NCBI RefSeq assembly: GCF_036689815.1
Contig: NZ_JBAHUR010000011.1
Location: 1 to 64,000 of the forward strand
From: Magnetovibrio sp. PR-2
Lineage (GTDB): Bacteria; Pseudomonadota; Alphaproteobacteria; Rhodospirillales; Magnetovibrionaceae
DNA: 64,000 nt
Reading direction: 5' to 3'
This document shows positions 53,897 through 63,363 of the stretch, piece after piece; within the stretch, counting starts at the first letter, position 1; each line of letters opens with the position of its first letter. Made by a program: the position numbers and the translations under genes. Below the pieces are notes generated by a model. It had not been told where the DNA came from, searched no databases, and saw nothing but the letters and a program-made list of their open reading frames with translations.

Positions 53897-54712
53897 ATGG
53901 CTGACGAGCCAAATCAAAACGCGATGAGCCGCTTTTTCGACCGTGTCGGCCGGGCGACCGTGTCCGGCATGGACGAGGTCGGACGCAACGGCTTCATGCT
54001 GGTTGAAGGCATCTATTGGCTGATTGTCGGCCCCCGCATGGGCCAGCCCGTCCGGATGAGCGCGGTCTTCGCCGAAATGATGGAAATCGGCGTGCGCGCC
54101 ATCGGCATCATCGGCATTATGGCTGCTGCCATCGGTGCCATGCTTGCTATCCAAGGCATCTATTCTTTGAAGATCTTCGGCGCCGAAGGCCACGTGGTGG
54201 TCGGGGTCGCCTTTTCCATGGTGCGTGAATTTGCCCCGCTGATCACAGGCATTTTGGTTGCGGGCCGTTCTGGTTCTGCTTTGTCGGCGCGTTTGGGCAC
54301 GATGAAAATCAACCAAGAGCTCGACGCCCTGGAAGTTATGGGCATCAACCCGACCCGCTTTTTGGTGGTGCCGTCGCTGATCTCGTCTCTGGTGATGGTT
54401 CCGGTCCTCACCTTCATGTCCATGGCGTTGGGGCTCTATGCCGCAGCCCTTTATGTGAATGCGGCGCTGGGTATGTCCTTGGCTGCGTTTTTCGACCAGA
54501 CCATTGACGTTTTGTCGCTGGATGATCTTCTCCATGGGCTTGGCAAGGCCGCAATCTTTGGCATTTTGATTGCGCTCATCGGTGTGCTCAACGGCTTTAT
54601 GGTCAAGGGCGGCGCGGAAGGTGTGGGCAAAGCCACCACGCGCTCCGTCGTGCAGTGCATTTCCGCCATTGTCGTCACGGATATGTTGTTCGCCCTTGTG
54701 GCGACGTTTTAG
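53897..54712 (+). CDS. mlaE: MlaE-type phospholipid ABC permease
   Basis: 271 residues with five or six membrane helices. Family marks: MGQPVRMSAVFAEMMEIGVR, VREFAPLITGILVAGRSGSA and LDALEVMGINPTRFLVVPSL. It is the membrane unit of the Mla system that moves phospholipids between inner and outer membranes. Ten bases before mlaF. Confidence 0.95.
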   Translation: MADEPNQNAMSRFFDRVGRATVSGMDEVGRNGFMLVEGIYWLIVGPRMGQPVRMSAVFAEMMEIGVRAIGIIGIMAAAIGAMLAIQGIYSLKIFGAEGHVVVGVAFSMVREFAPLITGILVAGRSGSALSARLGTMKINQELDALEVMGINPTRFLVVPSLISSLVMVPVLTFMSMALGLYAAALYVNAALGMSLAAFFDQTIDVLSLDDLLHGLGKAAIFGILIALIGVLNGFMVKGGAEGVGKATTRSVVQCISAIVVTDMLFALVATF

Positions 54713-54721
54713 GGAGGCGTT

Positions 54722-55558
54722 ATGAGCGAAGCTGAAAACACATCTCCCGCCACCGTTATTGAGGTCCGCGATCTGGTGACCCACTACGGTCCGCGTGAAA
54801 TCTTGCACGGTGTGAACGTCGATATCGTCGAAGGCGAAATCATGGTGATTATGGGTGGATCCGGCTCGGGCAAGTCGACGTTCCTGCGTCACTTGATGGC
54901 TTTGCAGCCGCCTACATCGGGCACCATTAAAATCTTGGACCACGACGTCTGGAGCTTGTCGCAAAAAGAACTGTTCGATCTGCGCAAAAAGCTCGGCGTG
55001 GCGTTTCAAGGTGGTGCGTTGTTCAGTTCCATGACGGTGGGTGAAAACATCATGCTGCCGCTTTATGAGCACACCAAGCTGGACCGCATGACCATGGAAA
55101 TCATGGCGCGCATGAAGCTGGAAGTGGTCGAGCTGTCGGGTTTTGAAGATTTGATGCCGTCCGAACTGTCGGGCGGCATGATCAAGCGCGCCGCCGTGGC
55201 CCGGGCCATTGTTATGGACCCACGGATCTTGTTTTTTGATGAGCCCAGTGCAGGGCTCGACCCGGTTGTGTCCAAGCAGCTGGATGAATTGATTTTGCGT
55301 CTGCGGGACGCCATGGGCATGACCATTTGTGTGGTGACCCATGAATTGGAAAGTGCCTTTACCATTGCGGACAGGATTACCGTTTTGGATCAAGGCAACA
55401 TCTTGTTTGTTGGTACGGTCGAAGAATTGAGAAAAAGCAAGTCTGAACGCATTCAGAACTTGCTCAATCGCCGCTCGGAAGAAGCCGAGATCGACGCCGA
55501 TGAATACCTGCGCCGCTTGACCGGCGATAAAGAAGAAGCTGAGGGAATGCCCAGATGA
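54722..55558 (+). CDS. mlaF: MlaF-type ABC ATPase
   Basis: 278 residues. Walker A GGSGSGKST (near residue 45), signature LSGGMIKRAAVARAI and Walker B ILFFDEPSAGLDP are intact. A C-terminal extension after residue 235 is charged (RRSEEAEIDADEYLRRL). The stop overlaps mlaD by four bases (ATGA). Confidence 0.96.
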   Translation: MSEAENTSPATVIEVRDLVTHYGPREILHGVNVDIVEGEIMVIMGGSGSGKSTFLRHLMALQPPTSGTIKILDHDVWSLSQKELFDLRKKLGVAFQGGALFSSMTVGENIMLPLYEHTKLDRMTMEIMARMKLEVVELSGFEDLMPSELSGGMIKRAAVARAIVMDPRILFFDEPSAGLDPVVSKQLDELILRLRDAMGMTICVVTHELESAFTIADRITVLDQGNILFVGTVEELRKSKSERIQNLLNRRSEEAEIDADEYLRRLTGDKEEAEGMPR

Positions 55559-56490
55559 ACACGGCAAAGATCAACTATGTTGCAGTTGGGATTTTCATAA
55601 CCGCCGCCTTGGTGGGTTTTGTCATCGCCATGGCTATGTTGACGGGGCGCACGGGATCGACCGACGCCTACTCGTCAACGTACACCAACGTCACCGGGGT
55701 GAAGTTTGGCACTCAAGTGCTGTACGAAGGTTATCCCATCGGCCAAGTGGAAAGCGTCACGCCCGTCCCCGTGAACGGGTCGATGAAGTTCCGCGTCGAT
55801 TATGAGGTTATTGAAGGGTGGCAAATCCCTGACGACAGCATCGCGCGCATCGGTGCTTCGGGTTTGTTGTCGGCGATCACCATTAACCTTGACGCAGGCT
55901 CCAGCCCTGTCCCCTACAAACCGGGGACAGAAATTACGGCGCAAGAAGCATCCGATTTATTTAAGGTCATGTCGGGTGTTGCGGGTGATATCTCAAGCTT
56001 AGCGGAAAATGATCTACGCCCCTTGCTGGCAACCATCAACACCGCCGTGGGGAATTTTGCGATTACTGTGGAAACGGTGGGCGAATTGTTGGACCAAGAC
56101 GGACAGCGCATGATCAAACAGTTCGCCATGATCGCGGATGATCTGTCTAAGTTGGTGATCGATCTGAATCAGCGCATTCCGCGCATTGCTGAAAACGTGG
56201 ATACCTCTGCAGCCAACTTTGCGGACTTGTCGGCGAACCTTGACGACACGCGCCAAAAGCTTGACCAGTTGTTGCATGAAAGCAAAACCTTAGTGGGCGA
56301 AAACCGCAACGATGTGGAAAAATCCATCGACGACTTGAAGCACGTGACGGAATCTTTAGCGCGTCACATCGACAGCGTGAACCTCAACGTCGAAGGGGCT
56401 GCGCGTAACATGTATGAATTTACACGTGAAATCCGGGCCAATCCGGGCGTGTTGCTGTCGGGCTCCAACCCGCAGCAAAAAGGCAAATAA
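55555..56490 (+). CDS. mlaD: MlaD/MCE-domain protein
   Basis: 311 residues. One N-terminal membrane helix (residues 7-28), an MCE domain (residues 40-120: YTNVTGVKFGTQVLYEGYPI, VRVDYEV-like strand) and a long helical C-terminal part that is longer than in E. coli MlaD (183 residues). The helices after residue 150 may build a tube or reach towards the outer membrane. Lipid-binding periplasmic part of the transporter. Confidence 0.93.
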   Translation: MNTAKINYVAVGIFITAALVGFVIAMAMLTGRTGSTDAYSSTYTNVTGVKFGTQVLYEGYPIGQVESVTPVPVNGSMKFRVDYEVIEGWQIPDDSIARIGASGLLSAITINLDAGSSPVPYKPGTEITAQEASDLFKVMSGVAGDISSLAENDLRPLLATINTAVGNFAITVETVGELLDQDGQRMIKQFAMIADDLSKLVIDLNQRIPRIAENVDTSAANFADLSANLDDTRQKLDQLLHESKTLVGENRNDVEKSIDDLKHVTESLARHIDSVNLNVEGAARNMYEFTREIRANPGVLLSGSNPQQKGK

Positions 56491-56510
56491 GGGGTGTAAG
56501 GAACATGACC

Positions 56511-57110
56511 ATGAACAGCTTGTTGAAATCATCCCTGGCCGCAGTGGCGTTGTCGGTGGGCTTGACGGCATGTGCCGCGCCACCACCGCAACCCGAAGAC
56601 ATCTATTATCGCTTGTCGCCGCGCGCGGATGCAAAGATGGACGCGCCGATCTTGGACGGTGTGGTTGAGGTTGACCGCTTCGCTGCCGCCGGCTCACCAT
56701 CCAGCCGTCCGATCCTGTACGCAGAAGACGGCACGCCCATGGTGACGGAATACCATTACCACTTCTGGATCGAAGCCCCACCCACCATGTTGCAAAGTGC
56801 TTTGGTGTCATACTTGCGTTCTGCCGGTGTGGCCAAACAAGTGGTGACGCCCGATATGCGGGTGCGTCCGGATTACACCGTTCAGGGGCGCTTGATCCGG
56901 TTGGACACCGTGCACGGTGACAACTCTTCGGGCATTGCCGAATTTGAGCTGGCGTTGCGCGATGAAAACTCCGGCAAGCTTGTTGTCTTGGGTGAGTACA
57001 GCACCGAAATCCCGGCTGAAACCAACGCGGTCAAACATTCCGTTGCCGCCATCGACGCGGCCGTGAAGAAGGTGTTCGACGACTTCGTTTTGGACATGCA
57101 CAAACCGTGA
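56511..57110 (+). CDS. ABC-type transport auxiliary lipoprotein (PqiC/YmbA-type)
   Basis: 199 residues from MNSLLKSSLAAVALSVGLTAC; AAGGA is eight bases upstream of this ATG, while an ATG six bases earlier leaves only two. Lipobox LTAC. The mature start PPPQPEDIYYRLSP is typical of the auxiliary lipoproteins paired with MCE systems, which anchor the transporter at the outer membrane. Its stop overlaps the GTG start of the next gene (GTGA). No MlaA or MlaC gene lies in the window. Confidence 0.85.
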   Translation: MNSLLKSSLAAVALSVGLTACAAPPPQPEDIYYRLSPRADAKMDAPILDGVVEVDRFAAAGSPSSRPILYAEDGTPMVTEYHYHFWIEAPPTMLQSALVSYLRSAGVAKQVVTPDMRVRPDYTVQGRLIRLDTVHGDNSSGIAEFELALRDENSGKLVVLGEYSTEIPAETNAVKHSVAAIDAAVKKVFDDFVLDMHKP

Positions 57111-58441
57111 GTCGACGGCCAAAGAAACACCGTGGCCGTAAGCGTACGGCCCCAAAGCTTGTGCGCGAACAGCTGGATGTCAGCGTGCAAAGCTTGGGCG
57201 CGCAAGGCGACGGCATTGCCCACGCTGAATTTCAAGGCAAGTTGCAACAGCTCTATATCCCCGGTGCATTGCCCGGTGAAAGTGTGCGCGTCGAAACACG
57301 TGCCAAACGTGGCGAGGGTGTGTTGTGCCAACTCTTGGACATAGCTTCTAAAAGTGAAGATCGCAAAGACGCCGCGTGCCCGCATTTTGACACCTGCGGT
57401 GGGTGCGCGCTTCAACACTTAACGGATCAGGCCTATGGCGCTTGGAAACAAGCGCGTGTGGTCGAGGCCTTGCAAAAGCGCGGCTTTGACACTGTGCCTG
57501 TCTCGGCCCCTATACGCATAGGTGAAGGAACGCGCAGGCGCGTCACGTTCACGGCGCTCAAACGCGGCAAAAAGCTGTTTTTTGGTTTTAATGCCCGCGC
57601 ATCCCATGATCTGGTGGCGGTGGAAAATTGCCCGTTGTTGGTGGCAGAGCTCAATGCCTTGATTGCCCCCATGCAAGCCGCGTTCGGTGCATTTTTGCAA
57701 GACGGGGCGCGGGCGCGCATTCATGTCACAGACTGCGAAAACGGTGCGGATATTTTAATCGAATGTGATCAGACCCCAGACTTGGCTGCACGCGAAGCTT
57801 TGGCGGCGTTTGTTCAGTCCTGTGAGACCGCGCGTATCGGCTGGAAACAAGACGGCCAGAGCCCCGAACCGATTGTGCAGGCGGCCACGCCCCTGATCGA
57901 TTTGTCGGGGGTCAAGGTCGAGCTGCCCCAAGGCGCGTTTTTACAGGCGAGCGTTGTGGGTGAGCATGCCATCCGTGATGCCGTTTTGGCGGGCCTGGAG
58001 GGAGTTTCTGGGCGCTTTGCCGATCTTTTTTGCGGGCTTGGGAGCTTTTCCGTGCCCTTATCCCGCCAAGGCCGGGTGGACGCGTTTGATGTGACCGAGG
58101 CATCGTTGAAGGCGTTGGAGCGTGGCGCCGGGCGTGCAGATTTAGGCGGGCGTATCTCTGCCCATGTGCGCGATTTGGGCAATAATCCGCTTGTCGGCAA
58201 AGAGCTGTGCGTCTTTGACGCCGTCGTGTTCGACCCACCACGCGCAGGTGCGCTGGACCAAGCCCAGCAATTGGCTGAGGCTGATGTGCAGCACGTGGTT
58301 GGCGTGTCGTGCAACCCGGCGACGTTCGCCCGGGATGCGCGGGTTCTTGTGGATGGTGGATTTCAGCTGATTTCCGTTCAGCCCATCGACCAATTCACCT
58401 ACAGCCCGCATGTGGAGCTCGTTGCTCAATTTCGCCGTTAA
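57107..58441 (+). CDS. TrmA/RlmD-family RNA (uracil-5-)-methyltransferase
   Basis: 444 residues. A Lys/Arg-rich start and TRAM domain (residues 18-80), an iron-sulfur site with Cys91, Cys97 and Cys100 (CPHFDTCGGC) and Cys175 (ENCPLL), and a Rossmann domain with FADLFCGLGSFSVPL, FDPPRAGA and the nucleophile GVSCNPATF. It methylates U in rRNA or tRNA using SAM. The GTG start at 57107 overlaps the previous stop, so it is read through from the mla operon. Confidence 0.93.
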   Translation: MSRRPKKHRGRKRTAPKLVREQLDVSVQSLGAQGDGIAHAEFQGKLQQLYIPGALPGESVRVETRAKRGEGVLCQLLDIASKSEDRKDAACPHFDTCGGCALQHLTDQAYGAWKQARVVEALQKRGFDTVPVSAPIRIGEGTRRRVTFTALKRGKKLFFGFNARASHDLVAVENCPLLVAELNALIAPMQAAFGAFLQDGARARIHVTDCENGADILIECDQTPDLAAREALAAFVQSCETARIGWKQDGQSPEPIVQAATPLIDLSGVKVELPQGAFLQASVVGEHAIRDAVLAGLEGVSGRFADLFCGLGSFSVPLSRQGRVDAFDVTEASLKALERGAGRADLGGRISAHVRDLGNNPLVGKELCVFDAVVFDPPRAGALDQAQQLAEADVQHVVGVSCNPATFARDARVLVDGGFQLISVQPIDQFTYSPHVELVAQFRR

Positions 58442-58567
58442 TACCCAAAGGGGTGTTTTAAAAGGCTCTGAGCTTCATTATAAAACCCTCAAATATATGT
58501 GGCCTCCCCATCCCATAGCTGCTTTGCGGCTAGATTTTGTTTGAGTTGAGGACACATAGGTATTCCC

Positions 58568-61480
58568 ATGCCCGATACGCCCCAGAACGACGCTTTTCGC
58601 GGTGCCGAACACAAAATTCTTCCCCGCGCCTGTCATTTGCGTGACGAGCTGGCCGACAAGCTCCAGCAATTCCAGCGCGAAGCGCGGGAAAATCACTTGC
58701 AATCCCCGATCCGGCGCATGGCTCTGTATGTGTCGTGTCTGCGTCAATCGGGCGACGTGTCGACAGGCGGCTTTTCCGACCTGGTTCGACTGTTGACGCT
58801 CAGTGCCTTTAAATACCGCGCCCAGCGCCTGCGTGATTATGTTGGGGAGCTGGATGTCGATAAAAACGAACAGCTTTTGCACGATTTGTTCGAAGGCTTG
58901 ACCCAAGACGACGGCGCCAAGGCCGATTTTGATGTGTTCAAAAGTCGGGTGGAGCGGGAAGTCTTTGGCGTGGTGTTTACCGCGCACCCGACGTTTACCG
59001 TGTCCCAAGACCTGACCGAAGCCGAAGCGGCGCTGGCCGTTGAGTGCAATCCGGATGGCTCTAAATTGAGCGAGGCCGAGTTCGACGCCCTGGTGAAATC
59101 CATCGCTGAAAAGCCCCATGGCACGCCGGACCAAATCGGTCTGGCGGACGAACAAAAGTTTGCCACCATGGCCATCGGCAACATTCACCTGGCCTTGCGC
59201 CGGGTCTATCGCGTGGTGTTTGCGGTTGCCCAAAAGCATTACCCCTACCAGTGGCTCACGTTAACGCCGAAGCTTTTGTCGGTGGCGAGTTGGGTGGGCT
59301 ATGACTTGGACGGCCGCGCCGATATTGGGTGGTCCGATACGTTGTTCATGCGCATGAGTGTGGAACGCTTGGCGTTGGAAAGTTATCTCGACAGCCTTGA
59401 CGGTGTTTCTGGTGTGGACGACGCGCGCGCTATGCTAAGGACCGCACTTGTGCAGTTGGACGGCGATTTGGAGCGCTTGGCCCTGAACCCCAACTCCATT
59501 GACGAAGTTGGCGCGTTTAGCCGTGCGTTGGCTGAAGGCGTGGAAGATCGCTTGGTCAGCATTGCGGGCGTCACGGATGTGTTGACCGACACGATAGAAG
59601 CAGGCGGCGAACACGCTGTGGACTTAGCCGTGTTGCGTGCGGAAATGGCAAACTTCGGTCTGGCCTTTGCGCAAACGCACATGCGCATCAATGCCACACA
59701 GCTGACCAACGCCATTCGCCACAACATCGACATCACCACCATGCCCGAAGACCCCGCCAACCGCCGCCGGTATTTGGTGGAGATCGCAAGCTTGTTGCAA
59801 AACGTCAAGCCGGTGTCTGTCAACTTCGGCACCATTATGAACGAACGCGCCACGGCGAAGCGTGTGTTCATGCTGGTCGCCAAATTTTTGACGTATGTGG
59901 ATCAAGACGAGCCCGTGCGCTTCTTGATCGCCGAATGCAACACGCCGTTCACGGTGCTGACGGCGCTCTATTTTGCCAAGCTGTTTGGGGTGGACGACAA
60001 AATCGATATCTCCCCCTTGTTCGAAACCGGCTTTGCCTTGGACCAAGGGCACGAGATCGTCACCGAGCTTTTGAAAAACCCGACCTATGTGGACTATGTC
60101 AAAGGGCGCGGGCGCATTTGCATTCAAACGGGCTTTTCGGACGCGGGGCGCTACATCGGTCAAGTTCCGGCATCCCTCGCGATTGAGCGCATCCGCATCA
60201 AACTTGCCAAACGCATCAAGGCCAGCGGGGTTGAAGGTGTTTCGCTCCTGATCTTCGACACCCACGGGGAATCCATTGGCCGCGGCGCGCATCCCTTGAG
60301 CTTTGCGGACCGTCTGGATTACACCTATCCACCCCAAGCCCGCGCGAAGTTCCAAGCCGCCGGCATTCATGTGAAACAAGAAGTCAGCTTCCAAGGCGGC
60401 GATGGGTATGTGTATTTTGCCCATCCGAACTTAGCCTTCGCCACGGTGTGCCGTCTGTTGGAACACGCGCTGACCCGTAAAACGAAACCTGTGTCGGCAG
60501 ATGTGTTTTACGAAGACACGGATTATTCGTTGGATTATTTCATGACCGTGACGGGCTTTAATGAGCGGCTCATGGAAAACCCGAACTATGCCGCGACGTT
60601 GAACTTGTTCGGCACCAACTTGCTGTACCCGACCGGTTCGCGCAAAGTTAAACGCCAGCACGAAGGCGGGGCGCAGGTGGACTTGGAACACCCCAGCCAA
60701 GTGCGTGCCATTCCGCACAATGCGATCTTGCAACAGCTGGGTTATTTTTCCAACACCATCAGCGGGCACGGCAAAGCCATCGCCAAAGACCAAGACCGCT
60801 TTGCCGAAGTCTTCCAATTGTCGGATCGCTGTCGCCGCTTCACCGCGATGGTGGCTTATGCAAGACATCTTTCAAACTTGGATGCGTTGCACGGGTATGT
60901 GTCCCTGTTTGACCCAGCCATATGGCTGCGCCGTGCGGCCATCGAAGAAAACCCTGAGCGTGCCGAGCAAATGCAGACCTTGGCCGATCTTTTGCGCCAC
61001 TCCAGCCGTCACGAAAAGGTCAACCGGGTCTATCGCATTTTCTTGAACGATACACTCTATCTGGATCGTGGCCTCAAAGCCGTTGGCGCGGATGAAATGC
61101 TGCCGACGTTGGTGGACGATTGTTACCCCGATTTGTTGCTGTTGCATGCGGTGCGCATTGCGCTGATCCACGAAATGTTTTTGCTGGCGGCGCGCTTGCC
61201 GAAGTTCTCTGACCGTCAGGTGTCTTCGTCGGATGAAACCATTCAGGCGCTGTTGAACCTGGATGTGGAGCACGCGCTGAACGTTCTGCGCAATGCTTTC
61301 CCGGTTTCGGGCGCGGATACGGACGCCAAAGCGTTCGGCGAAGAAGCGACCTACCGGACGGATGCCGAACACGGCTATGAGAAGGAACACCGCGAGCTTT
61401 TTGCCCCCTTGGAAGAGCTTTATGACATGACCCGGCGCATCTCCATCGCCGTCGCGCACATATCAGGTGCCGTTGGCTAG
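58568..61480 (+). CDS. ppc: Divergent phosphoenolpyruvate carboxylase
   Basis: 970 residues, the length of PEP carboxylase. The catalytic-His motif appears as VFTAHPTF with His140. The second motif, normally GYSDSNKDGG, is GFSDAGRYIG here (about residue 520), lacking the Lys. The FHGRGG block reads THGESIGRGAHP. The C-terminal QNTG is replaced by AHISGAVG. The family call is supported by length, gene-wide pattern and VFTAHPT. It should convert PEP and bicarbonate to oxaloacetate, although the altered motifs leave some doubt. Single gene, with an independent 126 base upstream region. Confidence 0.75.
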   Translation: MPDTPQNDAFRGAEHKILPRACHLRDELADKLQQFQREARENHLQSPIRRMALYVSCLRQSGDVSTGGFSDLVRLLTLSAFKYRAQRLRDYVGELDVDKNEQLLHDLFEGLTQDDGAKADFDVFKSRVEREVFGVVFTAHPTFTVSQDLTEAEAALAVECNPDGSKLSEAEFDALVKSIAEKPHGTPDQIGLADEQKFATMAIGNIHLALRRVYRVVFAVAQKHYPYQWLTLTPKLLSVASWVGYDLDGRADIGWSDTLFMRMSVERLALESYLDSLDGVSGVDDARAMLRTALVQLDGDLERLALNPNSIDEVGAFSRALAEGVEDRLVSIAGVTDVLTDTIEAGGEHAVDLAVLRAEMANFGLAFAQTHMRINATQLTNAIRHNIDITTMPEDPANRRRYLVEIASLLQNVKPVSVNFGTIMNERATAKRVFMLVAKFLTYVDQDEPVRFLIAECNTPFTVLTALYFAKLFGVDDKIDISPLFETGFALDQGHEIVTELLKNPTYVDYVKGRGRICIQTGFSDAGRYIGQVPASLAIERIRIKLAKRIKASGVEGVSLLIFDTHGESIGRGAHPLSFADRLDYTYPPQARAKFQAAGIHVKQEVSFQGGDGYVYFAHPNLAFATVCRLLEHALTRKTKPVSADVFYEDTDYSLDYFMTVTGFNERLMENPNYAATLNLFGTNLLYPTGSRKVKRQHEGGAQVDLEHPSQVRAIPHNAILQQLGYFSNTISGHGKAIAKDQDRFAEVFQLSDRCRRFTAMVAYARHLSNLDALHGYVSLFDPAIWLRRAAIEENPERAEQMQTLADLLRHSSRHEKVNRVYRIFLNDTLYLDRGLKAVGADEMLPTLVDDCYPDLLLLHAVRIALIHEMFLLAARLPKFSDRQVSSSDETIQALLNLDVEHALNVLRNAFPVSGADTDAKAFGEEATYRTDAEHGYEKEHRELFAPLEELYDMTRRISIAVAHISGAVG

Positions 61481-61650
61481 CGGCTAATTATGTTTCAAAA
61501 CTTACCCAAAAGTGTGGGCGGTTTTGCATTTATAACGCATTTTTGAGCCAATTTTATATGAAAGTTCCAATATATATGGATTTCATCAACTATTTCTGTA
61601 TCATGGTTTTTGGAAGTACAAAAAGTTGATAAAGAAGAAGGGGACTTTGT
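61481..61650. other. Intergenic region ppc to CBS protein
   Basis: 170 AT-rich bases. A weak terminator-like hairpin (CAAAAC...GTTTTG with inner CCCA/TGGG, 61496-61526) follows ppc. The 100 bases before the CBS gene are AT-rich and presumably hold its promoter; no clear -35/-10 pair was found. Confidence 0.35.
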
Positions 61651-62085
61651 ATGAAAGTTGAAACGATCCTCCAACGCAAAGGCAATAAAGTTCTGTCCTT
61701 GCGCCCCGAAGACACCATTCAAACCGCAGCTGCGATTTTGACCATGAATAAAATCGGTGCTCTTCCGGTTCGTGATGGCGAAGATTTGTTGATCGGCATC
61801 TTGTCCGAACGCGATATCGTTAAAGGCTTAAACACCAATGGCGCAGACGTCATCAACAACCGCGTTCGCGATTTGATGACCGAAAAGGTTACGACCTGCA
61901 CCTTGGATGAAGAAGTCGTGGATGTTCAAAGTAAAATGCACAACGGACGTTTTCGCCACATTCCTGTGATCGAAGACGGCAAGCTTTTGGGTGTGATTTC
62001 CCAAGGCGACGTCATGCACATGTGCATTGAAAAAGCACAAACCGAAGCCAATGTGATGCGCGAACTCGCCATCGCTCGCGGCTAA
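61651..62085 (+). CDS. CBS-domain protein
   Basis: 144 residues made of two CBS motifs (residues 8-62 and 72-128). The first includes IGALPVRDGEDLLIGILSERDI and the second FRHIPVIEDGKLLGVISQGD. Stand-alone CBS pairs bind adenine nucleotides or SAM and often act as energy-state regulators. The start has a GGGGA site. Followed by a terminator. Confidence 0.93.
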   Translation: MKVETILQRKGNKVLSLRPEDTIQTAAAILTMNKIGALPVRDGEDLLIGILSERDIVKGLNTNGADVINNRVRDLMTEKVTTCTLDEEVVDVQSKMHNGRFRHIPVIEDGKLLGVISQGDVMHMCIEKAQTEANVMRELAIARG

Positions 62086-62114
62086 CAAACTTAAAAACGC
62101 GACCAAGCGTGCTG

Positions 62115-62141
62115 CCCGGCAAGGAATGGCCCCTTGCCGGG
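62115..62141 (+). terminator. Rho-independent terminator
   Basis: A perfect 10 bp stem (CCCGGCAAGG / CCTTGCCGGG) with a seven-base loop followed by TTTCTTAT, 30 bases after the CBS gene. Confidence 0.85.
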
Positions 62142-62190
62142 TTTCTTATGTTCTGGGACACTGTTGGCGGCTTGAGTATGGGAGGTTTTT

Positions 62191-62583
62191 ATGGCTGTTG
62201 ATTTTAAAGTGCTCACCGTTTTGGTGGTCGAGGACGAAGCGTTCTCGCTCACGGTTGTGACCAAGGTGTTGCAAGGGTTGGGTGTTCAAAACATACTTTG
62301 CGCCGAAAACGGCCAAGTGGCCTTAGATGTGTTGGAAGACACGCGCAATGTGGACATGATCATCACGGACATCGAAATGCCGGAACTCAATGGCTTTGAG
62401 TTTGCGCGCCGTGTGCGCTACGGCCAAGTGGAACGCTTTAAGTCTGTGCCGATTCTCATGCTGACCGGAGCCGACACCGAAGACAACATCCGCAAAGGCC
62501 GCATCCACAAAATCAACGCGTTCATCGTCAAACCGCCAAAGCCGGAAGAGCTGAGGGATCATATGTTGTTGGCGTTGGGGTAG
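62191..62583 (+). CDS. Single-domain response regulator (CheY-like)
   Basis: 130 residues, a receiver domain only. The acidic pair is in LVVEDEAFS, the phospho-acceptor Asp is in MIITDIEMPELNGFEF near residue 59, the Thr in LMLTGADT and the Lys in FIVKPPKPEE. No output domain. It has a GGGAGG site. No kinase gene adjoins it; the hemerythrin kinase at 20387-22234 is a remote candidate partner. Confidence 0.94.
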   Translation: MAVDFKVLTVLVVEDEAFSLTVVTKVLQGLGVQNILCAENGQVALDVLEDTRNVDMIITDIEMPELNGFEFARRVRYGQVERFKSVPILMLTGADTEDNIRKGRIHKINAFIVKPPKPEELRDHMLLALG

Positions 62584-62630
62584 TTGTTCACAGGTACTTG
62601 CCCCTGAGCGAGCCGAGGGAAGTAAACTAG

Positions 62631-63317
62631 CTACTTCACCGCCACCCCATCCTCAACAATCGCCAACAAAGCTTCAATCGCCGCATCCGCGCCGTCGGCG
62701 ATTTGGGTGATGGTGCTTTCCAGCATGTAGCACGGCGCTGTGACCAGTTTGTATTTCGGATCAATCACGATGCCGACGTGGCCGGTGGGGGAATGTTTTG
62801 CGCCCATGGCTTCGATGGCGGCGGCGGTGCCTTCGTCTTGGCCGATGGTGACCTCAGGTGCGTTCAAAACCTTTGCGATGACCGCAGGGGCAATGCATAG
62901 GGCTGCGATGGGTTTGTCGGCTGCGACTGTGTCGTTCACCGCACGGGTGACGTCGTCGTTGACGGTGCAGTCCGCTCCATCAAATGCGAATGAGGAGAGG
63001 TTTTTCGCCGCGCCAAACCCGCCCGGGAAGGCCACGGCGTCAAAATCTGAGATGTTGAATGCGGATAACGGCTGAATATCGCCCCGCGCAATGCGCGCAC
63101 TTTCGACCAAGACATTGCGGGTTTCACCTTCGGCGACTTCGCCCTTGGTGTGGTCGATCACGTGGGCTTGCTCCACATCGGGCGCAAAGCACTGATAGCC
63201 GACGCCGCGTTTGTCGAGCGCATAAAGCGTGAACACACTTTCGTGGATTTCCGCGCCGTCGAAAACGCCGCAACCGGAAAGAATGACGGCAACTTTGGGG
63301 GATGTGGATGAAGTCAT
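62631..63317 (-). CDS. elbB: ElbB-type glyoxalase (DJ-1/PfpI family)
   Basis: 228 residues from MTSSTSPKVAVILSGCGVFDG (AGGAG seven bases upstream). The active-site Cys is in ALCIAPAVIAKVL near residue 138, and AFPGGFGAAKNLSSFAFDG is the family block. Cytoplasmic; linked to isoprenoid supply in E. coli, with weak glyoxalase activity. It is 46 bases after the gapR gene. Confidence 0.93.
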   Translation of the reverse strand: MTSSTSPKVAVILSGCGVFDGAEIHESVFTLYALDKRGVGYQCFAPDVEQAHVIDHTKGEVAEGETRNVLVESARIARGDIQPLSAFNISDFDAVAFPGGFGAAKNLSSFAFDGADCTVNDDVTRAVNDTVAADKPIAALCIAPAVIAKVLNAPEVTIGQDEGTAAAIEAMGAKHSPTGHVGIVIDPKYKLVTAPCYMLESTITQIADGADAAIEALLAIVEDGVAVK

Positions 63318-63363
63318 GGCAAGGCTCCTCTTGTCTGGCAAGAAAAGTTTATCGCCAAAACTT

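Noticed and set aside
53852-55567. A 571-codon open frame opposite mlaE/mlaF
   Set aside because: His/Arg/Gly-rich low-quality sequence; mlaE and mlaF on the other strand are certain.
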